A stretch of 6,062 nt of DNA. Source: Candidatus Omnitrophota bacterium (GTDB lineage Bacteria > Omnitrophota > Gorgyraeia > Zapsychrales > Fredricksoniimonadaceae). Numbering within the stretch: position 1 is the stretch's first letter; the number at the start of each line of letters is the position of its first letter. The position numbers and the translations under genes are program-made. Shown in pieces: positions 1 through 6,046 of this stretch. The notes beneath the pieces were generated by a model. It was not told the DNA's origin. It did not search any database and was given only the letters and a program-made list of their open reading frames with translations. The stretch spans positions 1-6,062 of the forward strand of contig JACPXN010000121.1 of assembly GCA_016196515.1 (NCBI GenBank), written 5' to 3'.

Positions 1-108
1 GTGGCCCAGGACTTCGGACACGGTGATGAGGTTCACCTGCGCGGCGTATAATTCTTTTTTGACTTCCTCCAGCCGGTGCGGCTGGATGATGGCGGTGACT
101 AATTTCAT
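1..108 (-). CDS. P-II family nitrogen regulatory protein, 5' part only
   Basis: These are the first 36 codons of a P-II (GlnB/GlnK) signal protein; the rest lies beyond the window. The product begins MKLVTAIIQPHRLEEVKK and continues to '...NLITVSEVLGH', matching the first beta strand and helix of P-II proteins ('.AIIKP.KL.EV...L......TV.EV.G.G'). The T-loop with the usual modified tyrosine and the ATP-binding residues are out of view. The ATG is fixed by an AGGAG Shine-Dalgarno at 114-118, five bases upstream. P-II trimers sense ATP/ADP and 2-oxoglutarate, and the GlnK type plugs Amt channels when nitrogen is plentiful. The amt gene directly upstream makes an Amt-regulating role likely, and the two genes are probably cotranscribed. 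GlnB and GlnK cannot be told apart from this fragment, so no symbol is given. Confidence 0.9.
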   Translation of the reverse strand, partial: MKLVTAIIQPHRLEEVKKELYAAQVNLITVSEVLGH

Positions 109-124
109 GTCTTCTCCTTTGCTC

Positions 125-193
125 TGTCACCCCCGAATGCTTCTGTCGGGGGTCCATTTTCTGGATTCCCGATAAAAACATTCGGGAATGACA
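125..193. repeat. Nested inverted repeat (REP/dRS3-like dyad) between amt and the P-II gene
   Basis: Two arms of 32 bases (125-156 and 162-193) face each other across a 5-base loop. Arm 1 and the reverse complement of arm 2 agree at 25 of 32 positions, and all seven differences are transitions, so several become G-U pairs in RNA. Each arm is also a palindrome: CCCCCGA/TCGGGGG in arm 1 and ATTCCCGA/TCGGGAAT in arm 2. The outer ends read TGTCA and TGACA. The ATTCCC...GGGAAT core with 'GTCA...TCCA' flanks looks like the REP-type or dRS3-type palindromes dispersed in many genomes. It starts 8 bases past the amt stop and ends just before the P-II Shine-Dalgarno. As RNA it could stabilise or separate the amt message from the P-II message. 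There is no T-run on the minus strand after it, so it is not a typical intrinsic terminator. Repetition elsewhere in the genome cannot be tested here. Confidence 0.75.
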
Positions 194-201
194 ATTTATT
201 T

Positions 202-1440
202 TTAGTCTAAAATCGTATACGCGCGCTCGTGATGCTGGGTCAGGTCCAGGCCCATGATCTCTTCTTCCTGTGCAACACGGATGCCGATGACCTTGTCCAC
301 GACAAAACAGATCACGAACGTGGCAATGGCCGTGTAAGCGATCGTGGTGGCGCAAGCGATAAACTGGATCCAGACCTGCCCGGGATTGCCCAACAGCAGA
401 CCATCCGCCCCGGCGGAATTCACCAGTTTGGTGGCAAAGAGGCCCACGGCCATGGCGCCCCAGAAACCGCCAATGGCGTGCACACCGAACGCGTCAAGGG
501 TGTCGTCATAACCCAATTTCGGCTTCACAACGCTCACCATAAAGAAGCAGAACACGCTGACTAAGGCCCCGATCCAAAGCGCCCCTACTATGTCCACGAA
601 ACCGCACGCTGGAGTAATGGCAACCAGACCGGCAACGGCACCGGAGGCCGCGCCCAGGGTCGTGGGTTTGCCCGTGAAGATCCACTCCATGACACACCAG
701 CTAAGGACGGCCATGGCGGTGGCGGTGTTGGTGGTCACAAAGGCATGAGCGGCCAAACCATTGGCAGCCAGGGCAGAACCGGCATTGAAACCGAACCAAC
801 CGAACCACAGCAAGGACGCCCCCAGGACAACAAACGGCACATTGTGCATGCCCGGCTTCCCCACGCCCACGCGCTTCCCTAAATATAAGGCGGTGACAAG
901 GCCGGCAATACCCGCGTTGATATGAACAACGGTGCCGCCCGCGAAATCCAGAGCGCCCATGCCGCGCAAAAACCCTCCGACACCCCAAACCATGTGCGCG
1001 ATCGGACAATACACAAAGGTCAGCCACAGGCCTGTGAAAGCCAAAAACGCGGGAAATTTCATGCGTTCGGCAAAAGAACCGATGATCAAAGCCGGGGTGA
1101 TCACCGCGAACATGGCTTGAAAGATCATAAACGCCAAGTGCGGAATGGTCCCCGCGTAATCCGGGTTCGGATCTTGTCCGACGCCCTTGAGCATGAACCA
1201 GTCCAGACCGCCCATAAAAGGACTGCCTTTGCCGAATGCAAGGCCATAGCCGTACACAACCCATAAAACACTGACCAGCGCCAAACAGACAAAACATTGC
1301 ATCAAGACGCCCAGAACGTTTTTACGCCGGACCATGCCTCCGTAAAATAAAGCCAAACCTGGCGCCGTCATCAGCAAAACCAGCGCTGACGAAGCCAACA
1401 CCCATGCCGTATCACCGGCATTGATCGGATTTGTTCCCAT
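202..1440 (-). CDS. amt: Ammonium transporter, Amt/MEP/Rh family
   Basis: An inner-membrane channel for ammonium uptake of about 412 residues, a normal length for bacterial Amt, with the usual run of about 11 membrane segments. Counting from a GTG three codons further upstream, the sequence shows the family signature DFAGGTVVHINAGIAGL (168-184), the pore twin histidines H176 and H324 (in 'AFGVHAIGGFWG'), the Phe gate F114 and F221, and the external binding-site residues W155 and S225. The C-terminal tail 'GLDLTQHHERAY' is the segment that couples the subunits and docks P-II. I chose the ATG at 1440 because GGGAGG lies nine bases upstream. The GTG at 1449, which gives 415 residues, overlaps that Shine-Dalgarno. 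The gene sits behind a promoter and a terminator-containing leader, with no room for another promoter after the terminator, so expression must depend on readthrough. A P-II gene follows. Confidence 0.97.
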   Translation of the reverse strand: MGTNPINAGDTAWVLASSALVLLMTAPGLALFYGGMVRRKNVLGVLMQCFVCLALVSVLWVVYGYGLAFGKGSPFMGGLDWFMLKGVGQDPNPDYAGTIPHLAFMIFQAMFAVITPALIIGSFAERMKFPAFLAFTGLWLTFVYCPIAHMVWGVGGFLRGMGALDFAGGTVVHINAGIAGLVTALYLGKRVGVGKPGMHNVPFVVLGASLLWFGWFGFNAGSALAANGLAAHAFVTTNTATAMAVLSWCVMEWIFTGKPTTLGAASGAVAGLVAITPACGFVDIVGALWIGALVSVFCFFMVSVVKPKLGYDDTLDAFGVHAIGGFWGAMAVGLFATKLVNSAGADGLLLGNPGQVWIQFIACATTIAYTAIATFVICFVVDKVIGIRVAQEEEIMGLDLTQHHERAYTILD

Positions 1441-1449
1441 TACGTTCAC

Positions 1450-1455
1450 CCTCCC
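1450..1455 (-). promoter_or_regulatory. Shine-Dalgarno of amt, decides the start codon
   Basis: The minus strand reads GGGAGG here, nine bases before the ATG at 1440. The in-frame GTG at 1447-1449 directly abuts the motif with no spacer, so it cannot be served by this site. This favours the ATG. Confidence 0.75.
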
Positions 1456-1477
1456 TTTTATTTTTGGTTAATACGGA

Positions 1478-1518
1478 TAAAATAAAAAATCCTCTGGCGC
1501 TTTTTAAGCTTCCAGAGG
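1478..1518 (-). terminator. Intrinsic terminator inside the amt leader (attenuator)
   Basis: On the minus strand the arms CCUCUGG (1518-1512) and CCAGAGG (1497-1491) pair perfectly. An inner GCUU/AAGC helix extends the stem, and a U-rich tract, AUUUUUUAUUUUAU, follows directly. It lies about 40 bases upstream of the amt Shine-Dalgarno and downstream of a strong promoter. The first three bases of its 5' arm (1518-1516) are also the end of the preceding small hairpin, so the two folds compete. It may additionally end transcripts arriving from the secreted-protein gene upstream. Confidence 0.88.
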
Positions 1519-1559
1519 ACTCTCTTTGTCCCTACAACATCCAGGACATCTATGCCCTG
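1516..1559 (-). promoter_or_regulatory. Candidate ANTAR-target dual hairpin (antiterminator) in the amt leader
   Basis: Hairpin P1 (1559-1542) is CAGGGC, loop AUAGAU, GUCCUG. Its six-base loop has A at position 1 and G at position 4, the two conserved loop bases of ANTAR RNA targets, and the stem can extend by four mostly wobble pairs. A 9-base linker follows. Hairpin P2 (1532-1516) is GGGAC, loop AAAGAGA, GUCCU. Its loop also begins A..G, but it has seven bases instead of the usual six. The 3' arm of P2 overlaps the 5' arm of the terminator at 1491-1518. In the known AmiR, NasR and EutV systems, ANTAR binding to such paired hairpins blocks the terminator. A GAF-ANTAR protein is encoded at 3753-4988. 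The hairpins are visible in the sequence; the assignment as an ANTAR target is inference. An unrelated riboswitch or attenuator is the main alternative. Confidence 0.68.
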
Positions 1560-1588
1560 AACAGGTCAAATTTTTAATGACTAACGTA

Positions 1589-1616
1589 AGTATACCGCAA
1601 CAGATGTCTTTGTCAA
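1589..1616 (-). promoter_or_regulatory. Sigma70-type promoter of the amt leader
   Basis: A perfect -35 box TTGACA (1616-1611), a 16-base spacer and a -10 box TATACT (1594-1589) lie 9 bases past the stop codon of the secreted-protein gene. Transcription would start near 1582 and give a leader of about 140 nt before the amt ATG. No sigma54 (GG-N10-GC) or NtcA-like (GTA-N8-TAC) site is apparent, so nitrogen control probably acts after initiation. Confidence 0.8.
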
Positions 1617-1624
1617 GAAAATCT

Positions 1625-3646
1625 TTACAGACCCAGCAAAGGATAGATGCTGGGCACAGAGACGATCCGTTCAATGGTAAAATCAAACCCGTCGAAATTC
1701 CCGCTTTGCAACCGCTTGAGCATAGCAGGATCAACGGTCATTTGAACGCCCTGGCCATCCTTAGTCACATTCATCTGCATCTGCGCGCGGTTCAAATCGA
1801 TACCGCCGGGAGGAGCCAAAACCGCTTTCATTCCCGCGTCGGACTTGACCTTGGCTGGGCGGGCCACCATCGCCTTGTCATCCGAGCGTTCTTTAAACAT
1901 GAGAACACCGATGTCAATCAAAAGAGATTCCAAGTTGAAGCTGGTCAATATAACATCAGGAGCACCGGCATCATAAAGAGAGACCCAATGGGCACCACTC
2001 TCGGCATAATTAAAACGTGTGATCGGGAACGCGCCAAGCGCTCTTTGTTGAAAACGTTTCAAAGACTCCAAATCATTCTGCCAATCCAGCCGGTAGACCC
2101 TGTTATCAATACCTAGATGCAAAACATCGAAATTGCCCCTGGCATTCTCTAAACCGCTGACCAGGACAAGGCTGGGCTCCACAAGCAAAGCTTGGGGGTT
2201 GGTCACCCCTCTGTTAAAGGTATCTTCAAAAAGGACCCCAAACTCGTCGCTGATGACCAATTTCCTGTTTTCTTTGTTCCAATAGATGACCACATTCTCA
2301 TTGTTAGACACAAATGAAGTGCTGTCGCCCGGTTTAAGCTCCTGCACCGTCTCATGGGCCACCATCGCCGCGTCGGTCTCGGCACTCACCGTCCCTTCAG
2401 CTGCGGTATCATCGGCTTGGATTCTTGCTTGTGCCGCTTCTCCAGCATCAAATAAAGCCTGGGCCTCTTCCTTACTGATATCACCGGCGTTCTTGTCTTT
2501 CTTAGCAGGTTTATTAGTTGCCTTCATCGCGTCGGGAGCTTTTAATTGAACAGCGGCCATGGCAAAATCACCGGTCGAGGCCAATACAGCGGCATCGGGT
2601 TTCCGCGTGGTACGACGCACGACCTTTGATGCGTTGATCCCCAACCCGCCTGAAAAATACTTCCGCGGCGCCATGGTTTGGGTCAACGGATCGGCCTCTT
2701 CCTTAATATAGTTGAACACGCCCTTCTTGTACGCTTGTAGATAACGCTGATAAATTTGTTCTTTCTCCGCCGGGTCCGGGGCATTGACGCCTGCCTTGAC
2801 CTTTGACTTATTGCCGTAGACTTGGGGCACAAGCGCGTCTTTTAAGGCCATCTTAAACCAGCTGGCCAGGATCATGGAATAGAACATCTGGCGCAGCGGC
2901 GCAAAATGATCGCCTTCATTGACTTCTTTTTCGATAGCGGGAAGGATGATTTCGCGGACCACTTGGCTGGAAACATTCGACGCTTCGGTTTTTGTGTTCT
3001 TGGACTTAGCCAAATAGTCCTCTTCCAACATCACCTTTAGGTGCGCGCCCGTGACATAGGCCGCGTTGCCATGCTCGTATACATCAGCTTTGTCGGCAAC
3101 GACCCACACCTTATTAAAGGTATTGACCGGGACCGCGGTCGTGCCAAAACGTTTTTTGGACTCGGCATACACCTTGTCCCAAAACGTCTTGCCTAAATCT
3201 TTTTCCGGGTAAATGAGCGAAGCGGTCAATTGCTTGAGGATATAATCCTGGGCCAGCATGTCCCGGCCCATTTCAGTTGTGCCCAGAGCACCCGGGACCA
3301 TGCGGTCTTTCTCATAGGGAGAAAGATTGACCCACAGATCGCTTTCAGGAACGGTCAAGGCGGTCAGGAAATACTTGATCAAACGGTTGGACTCTTCTTT
3401 TAAAGCAGGATCGTTTGGTTTAAGGCCGCTGTGGCCTGTATCCAAAATAAAATCGAATTTAAACGGGTCTTCAGGATGAATGCACAGGCCCTTCATCAAC
3501 ACAGGCGCCTGCGCGGGGCTTAAGGCCAGCATGGCTCCCGGTATGGGAAGGTCAAGCGCCCCTTGCGCCCTTGCCTTGGGCATAGGACCAAAGGTATTGA
3601 ACAAAAAGCACAAAATCACCGTCGAAGATAGCGCTTTCCTGAACAT
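1625..3646 (-). CDS. Large secreted protein of unknown function, Omnitrophota-like
   Basis: About 673 residues, with no enzyme motif that I recognise. Numbered from a possible GTG at 3670 (681 residues), the layout is as follows. Residues 9-36 form a Sec signal peptide (MFRKALSS, hydrophobic core, ending 'KARAQ'). Residues 39-345 form a folded module with 'DLWVNLSPYEKDRMVP', 'VPVNTFNKVWVVADKADVYEHG' and 'RKYFSGGLGINASK'. Residues about 350-450 are an Ala/Lys/Glu-rich linker. Residues 452-597 look beta-rich ('VVIYWNKENRKLVISDE'). Residues 612-681 form a tail with 'APPGGIDLN' and 'VDPAMLKRLQSG'. From memory, the first module and the GGID tail recur in Omnitrophota proteins. The mature protein is probably periplasmic or surface-bound. 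I chose the ATG at 3646 because it begins a normal signal peptide; neither start has a clear Shine-Dalgarno. The 106-base gap upstream is AT-rich, with no promoter or terminator I can call. It lies between the ANTAR regulator and amt, but a role in nitrogen uptake is unproven. Confidence 0.85.
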   Translation of the reverse strand: MFRKALSSTVILCFLFNTFGPMPKARAQGALDLPIPGAMLALSPAQAPVLMKGLCIHPEDPFKFDFILDTGHSGLKPNDPALKEESNRLIKYFLTALTVPESDLWVNLSPYEKDRMVPGALGTTEMGRDMLAQDYILKQLTASLIYPEKDLGKTFWDKVYAESKKRFGTTAVPVNTFNKVWVVADKADVYEHGNAAYVTGAHLKVMLEEDYLAKSKNTKTEASNVSSQVVREIILPAIEKEVNEGDHFAPLRQMFYSMILASWFKMALKDALVPQVYGNKSKVKAGVNAPDPAEKEQIYQRYLQAYKKGVFNYIKEEADPLTQTMAPRKYFSGGLGINASKVVRRTTRKPDAAVLASTGDFAMAAVQLKAPDAMKATNKPAKKDKNAGDISKEEAQALFDAGEAAQARIQADDTAAEGTVSAETDAAMVAHETVQELKPGDSTSFVSNNENVVIYWNKENRKLVISDEFGVLFEDTFNRGVTNPQALLVEPSLVLVSGLENARGNFDVLHLGIDNRVYRLDWQNDLESLKRFQQRALGAFPITRFNYAESGAHWVSLYDAGAPDVILTSFNLESLLIDIGVLMFKERSDDKAMVARPAKVKSDAGMKAVLAPPGGIDLNRAQMQMNVTKDGQGVQMTVDPAMLKRLQSGNFDGFDFTIERIVSVPSIYPLLGL

Positions 3647-3752
3647 AGGGAAAGGGTAACATTTATTCACCTAAAAGGCAAATTTTTTGGGACTAAAGGA
3701 ATTGTTGTATCTTATTTGGATTAAATATGTTACGGATGTGATAAAAAAATAT

Positions 3753-4988
3753 TTAAATTCCGCGCTGTAAATCCGCCATGAGGATGATGGATTCGGCGAT
3801 CTCTTTCATGGAACGGCAGGTGTCCATGCTCTTTTTATGGATCAGCCGGTAGGCGGCATCTTCCGAAAGATGGTTCATCGTCATCAGGATGCCTTTGGCG
3901 CGTTCCACGAGCTTGCGGGTCTCCAGGGCTTCCCTGGCCTTGAGGGCCTCCTGCATCAATTTGGTGTTTTCCACCGCCACTGCGGCCTGGTTGGCCACGA
4001 TCTGCAGGACGTCGATCTCTTCACCGATAAAATGATGGGGCTCCTTGGTGTACACATTGATGACCCCGATGGCCTTGTCCTTGACGATCATGGGCACGGC
4101 CACCATGGACGTGAGCCCTTCCTTGACCGCGAGGTCGCGGTAAAAATATTTCTCGTCATGGCGCACGTCCTCGACCACCAGGGGCTGGCGGGTCTTGATG
4201 ACCGTGCCGATGAGGCTGTTCTCCACCTTCACGTCGGGCTTGCGCTTGTATTCCTCGCTCAAACTCTGCGTTGCCTGGATGGACAAATGAACGCCCTCGT
4301 CATCCAGCAGCATGATGGAACAAATTTTGGAATTGAGCATCCCGGCGGTGACGACCACGATGAGGTTTAAGATCTCGTCGAGATAACGCTCGGACGTGAT
4401 GGACCGGCTGACCTTGACCAAGGAATCGAACTGCAGGGCCTTTTGTTTGGTCTGCTCATACAGGCGCGCGTGCTCGATGACGCCCCCGACCTGTTTGGCA
4501 ATGGTCTTGATGAGATCAAGGGTCGTCTTGGCATAATCCTGCTCCCGTTTATGCTGGACATTGACCACACCGATGGCCTTTCCCTTATAGATGATGGGCA
4601 CGGACAAAAAGGCCTCGTAGCGGTCTTCGGGCAGAACGTCAAAACTTTTAAAGCGCTGGTCCTTATAGGCGTGGGCCTTGATGGCCACGGGTTTGTTCTC
4701 GCGGGCGACCCAGCCGGTGATGCCTTCCCCGATCTTCAAAATGACCTTGCCCAGTTCTTTCTGGTGCGCGGTCTTGGAGGCCATCAGCACCAGGTTCTCT
4801 TTTTTTTCGTCAAAAAGATAAATGAAAACAGAGTCCGCCACGGTCATCGCAGTGACGATCTTGACGACCTCGTGCAGGGTGATGGCCAAGTCCAGTTCGG
4901 ACGAGGCGATGTCCGCCACGGTGCGCAGGATCTTCAATTCTTCGGCGGCGGCGATATTCAATTTTTTGTTTTTGGCCGTGTCTGTCAT
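3753..4988 (-). CDS. GAF-GAF-ANTAR regulator, predicted RNA-binding transcription antiterminator
   Basis: A 411-residue soluble protein with no membrane segment. The first GAF domain spans about residues 33-175 ('GITGWVARENKPVAI', 'AFLSVPIIYKGKAIGVVNVQH'). The second spans about 198-342 ('SLIGTVIKTRQPLVVEDV', 'SMVAVPMIVKDKAIGVINVYT'). A short helical or coiled-coil link (about 342-360) leads to a C-terminal ANTAR domain (about 350-405) with the family pattern 'RKLVERAKGILM...LSEDAAYRLIHKKSMDT.RSMKEIAESII'. ANTAR domains bind paired small hairpins in nascent RNA and prevent termination, as in AmiR, NasR and EutV. GAF domains bind small ligands or mediate dimerisation; the ligand here is not visible. 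There is no receiver domain or kinase. The likely target is the amt leader at 1516-1559. No Shine-Dalgarno precedes the ATG, and the promoter position suggests a leaderless mRNA. Confidence 0.93.
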   Translation of the reverse strand: MTDTAKNKKLNIAAAEELKILRTVADIASSELDLAITLHEVVKIVTAMTVADSVFIYLFDEKKENLVLMASKTAHQKELGKVILKIGEGITGWVARENKPVAIKAHAYKDQRFKSFDVLPEDRYEAFLSVPIIYKGKAIGVVNVQHKREQDYAKTTLDLIKTIAKQVGGVIEHARLYEQTKQKALQFDSLVKVSRSITSERYLDEILNLIVVVTAGMLNSKICSIMLLDDEGVHLSIQATQSLSEEYKRKPDVKVENSLIGTVIKTRQPLVVEDVRHDEKYFYRDLAVKEGLTSMVAVPMIVKDKAIGVINVYTKEPHHFIGEEIDVLQIVANQAAVAVENTKLMQEALKAREALETRKLVERAKGILMTMNHLSEDAAYRLIHKKSMDTCRSMKEIAESIILMADLQRGI

Positions 4989-4994
4989 GGCGAA

Positions 4995-5023
4995 AGTATA
5001 ACACCCGTCGCGTCTTTTATCAA
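4995..5023 (-). promoter_or_regulatory. Promoter of the GAF-ANTAR gene, predicted leaderless start
   Basis: The -35 box TTGATA (5023-5018), a 17-base spacer and the -10 box TATACT (5000-4995) form a near-consensus sigma70-type promoter that overlaps the mrp stop codon. Only six bases (TTCGCC) separate the -10 box from the ATG, so the expected +1 falls on the A at 4988. The gene also lacks a Shine-Dalgarno, which fits a leaderless message. Confidence 0.72.
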
Positions 5024-6033
5024 TGGAACATCGTATAGGGATAGATGCCCGAAGAATGGCCGTCGTTCCATGTGATGCTCAAGGCATAATTGCCCAGCGC
5101 TACGATTTCTTTGGGGGCAATGTCGGGGCGTATTTGGGCGGGGGCGATCAATTTCTGTCCGGTCAACTCATTCACGCACAAAGCGCACATGCAATTCAAG
5201 CGCAGGTCACGATTTTTCACCTGCACCTGCCTGCCATCGGGAAATTTCAGATGGATGTGCTCTGCGTCAAAACTGACCTCGGGGAGCTGCTGTTTGGCCT
5301 GTGCCTGTGCCTGAACCGCGTCCAGCATCGCCCGCGCGCCCTGGTCCATATACGGTTCCAGGGCAAGGTCCGCGATCAGCGGGATCTCCACCAGCGTCTT
5401 GACGCCGAAACGTTTTTCCAGCGCGTGCTGATCACCAGAAAGATAGTGCTTTGTCTGGCAGGACCCGCAGACAAAATAGGCCATGTTATCAACGACGCCC
5501 AAAATGGGAACGCTCACCTTCTCAAACATCAGGATCCCGCGGGCCACGTCCACCAGCGACAAGGTCTGGCGGGTGGTGACGATCACGGCACCCGTCAGGC
5601 GCGCGGACTGGGTGATGGTCAACTGCACGTCTCCTGTGCCGGGCGGCATGTCAACGATCAGATAATCCAGTTCGCCCCAGTCGGTCTGGAGCATGATCTG
5701 CTGGATATACCGGGTGACGATGGGCCCGCGCATCACCGCCGGCGCGTCCCCCAGCAAAAAACCAAAGGACATCAACTTCAATCCCTGGGATTCAACAGGA
5801 ACGATCATCCGGAATTCATTGGAATGAACCTTAACGCCGGAAGTGAGGTTAAACAAGGTCGGGACAGAGGGCCCGTGGATGTCGGCGTCCAAAAGCCCTG
5901 TCTTGAAACCCTGCCGACATAAAGAGCGCGCAAATCCCGCGGCAACCGTGGATTTCCCCACCCCGCCTTTGCAGGAAGACACGGCGATCACATGCTTGAC
6001 CTTGGTCAGACCGAATGCATTCCTTATTTCCAA
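5020..6033 (-). CDS. mrp: Mrp/ApbC-type Fe-S cluster carrier ATPase fused to DUF971
   Basis: A 337-residue cytoplasmic P-loop protein of the Mrp/NBP35/ApbC group, which carries Fe-S clusters to apoproteins. It shows a deviant Walker A, CKGGVGKST (21-29) with signature lysine K22, then LLDADIHGPS (47-56), the family segment VDMPPGTGD (127-135), and the bridging-cluster motif C189-G-S-C192. Residues from about 255 to the end match DUF971 (GBBH-like N-terminal domain): 'HLKFPDGRQVQV', the CxCxxC cluster C281/C283/C286, and 'ITWNDGHSSGIYPY'. The N-terminal DUF59/MIP18 domain found in many Mrp proteins is absent. Plant HCF101 has DUF59-Mrp-DUF971, so this is a shortened form of a known fusion. The TTG start at 6033 is supported by GGGAGG seven bases upstream and by lying just before the P-loop domain. 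It has no evident link to nitrogen control. Confidence 0.94.
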   Translation of the reverse strand: MEIRNAFGLTKVKHVIAVSSCKGGVGKSTVAAGFARSLCRQGFKTGLLDADIHGPSVPTLFNLTSGVKVHSNEFRMIVPVESQGLKLMSFGFLLGDAPAVMRGPIVTRYIQQIMLQTDWGELDYLIVDMPPGTGDVQLTITQSARLTGAVIVTTRQTLSLVDVARGILMFEKVSVPILGVVDNMAYFVCGSCQTKHYLSGDQHALEKRFGVKTLVEIPLIADLALEPYMDQGARAMLDAVQAQAQAKQQLPEVSFDAEHIHLKFPDGRQVQVKNRDLRLNCMCALCVNELTGQKLIAPAQIRPDIAPKEIVALGNYALSITWNDGHSSGIYPYTMFH

Positions 6034-6040
6034 GCCACAA

Positions 6041-6046
6041 CCTCCC
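6041..6046 (-). promoter_or_regulatory. Shine-Dalgarno that fixes the TTG start of mrp
   Basis: The minus strand reads GGGAGG here, followed by a 7-base spacer and then TTG GAA ATA. No in-frame ATG or GTG exists between this site and the P-loop, so the rare TTG codon is the best start. Confidence 0.75.

Noticed and set aside
1478..1518. The hairpin as only the ordinary terminator of the secreted-protein gene
   Set aside because: A consensus promoter lies between that gene and the hairpin, and no promoter fits between the hairpin and amt. amt transcripts must pass through it, so a purely terminal role is unlikely, though it may serve both.
1534..1551. Five-codon leader peptide (MSWML) in the amt leader
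   Set aside because: It has only a weak AGGG upstream, no run of a regulatory amino acid, and its codons lie within and just after hairpin P1. Chance is the simpler explanation.
1530..1563. Resemblance of GUUCA-hairpin-'GUAGG' in the amt leader to the glutamine (glnA) riboswitch
   Set aside because: Only GUUCA and GUAGG match. The 3' GGAAC segment that pairs with GUUC is missing and most core bases differ. The ANTAR reading explains both hairpins and the terminator better.
1504..1734. 76-codon minus-strand open frame spanning the amt promoter
   Set aside because: It overlaps the end of the secreted-protein gene in another frame, crosses the promoter, and has Cys-rich, non-family-like content. 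It is a shadow frame.
3671..3752. T-run and AT-rich gap after the GAF-ANTAR stop as terminator or promoter
   Set aside because: No GC stem precedes the T-run, and no -35/-10 pair with acceptable spacing stands out, so neither is called.
3837..5922. Long plus-strand open frames opposite the GAF-ANTAR and mrp genes
   Set aside because: Their His/Asp/Gln-rich products mirror the opposite-strand codons of genes with clear domains. They are antisense artefacts.
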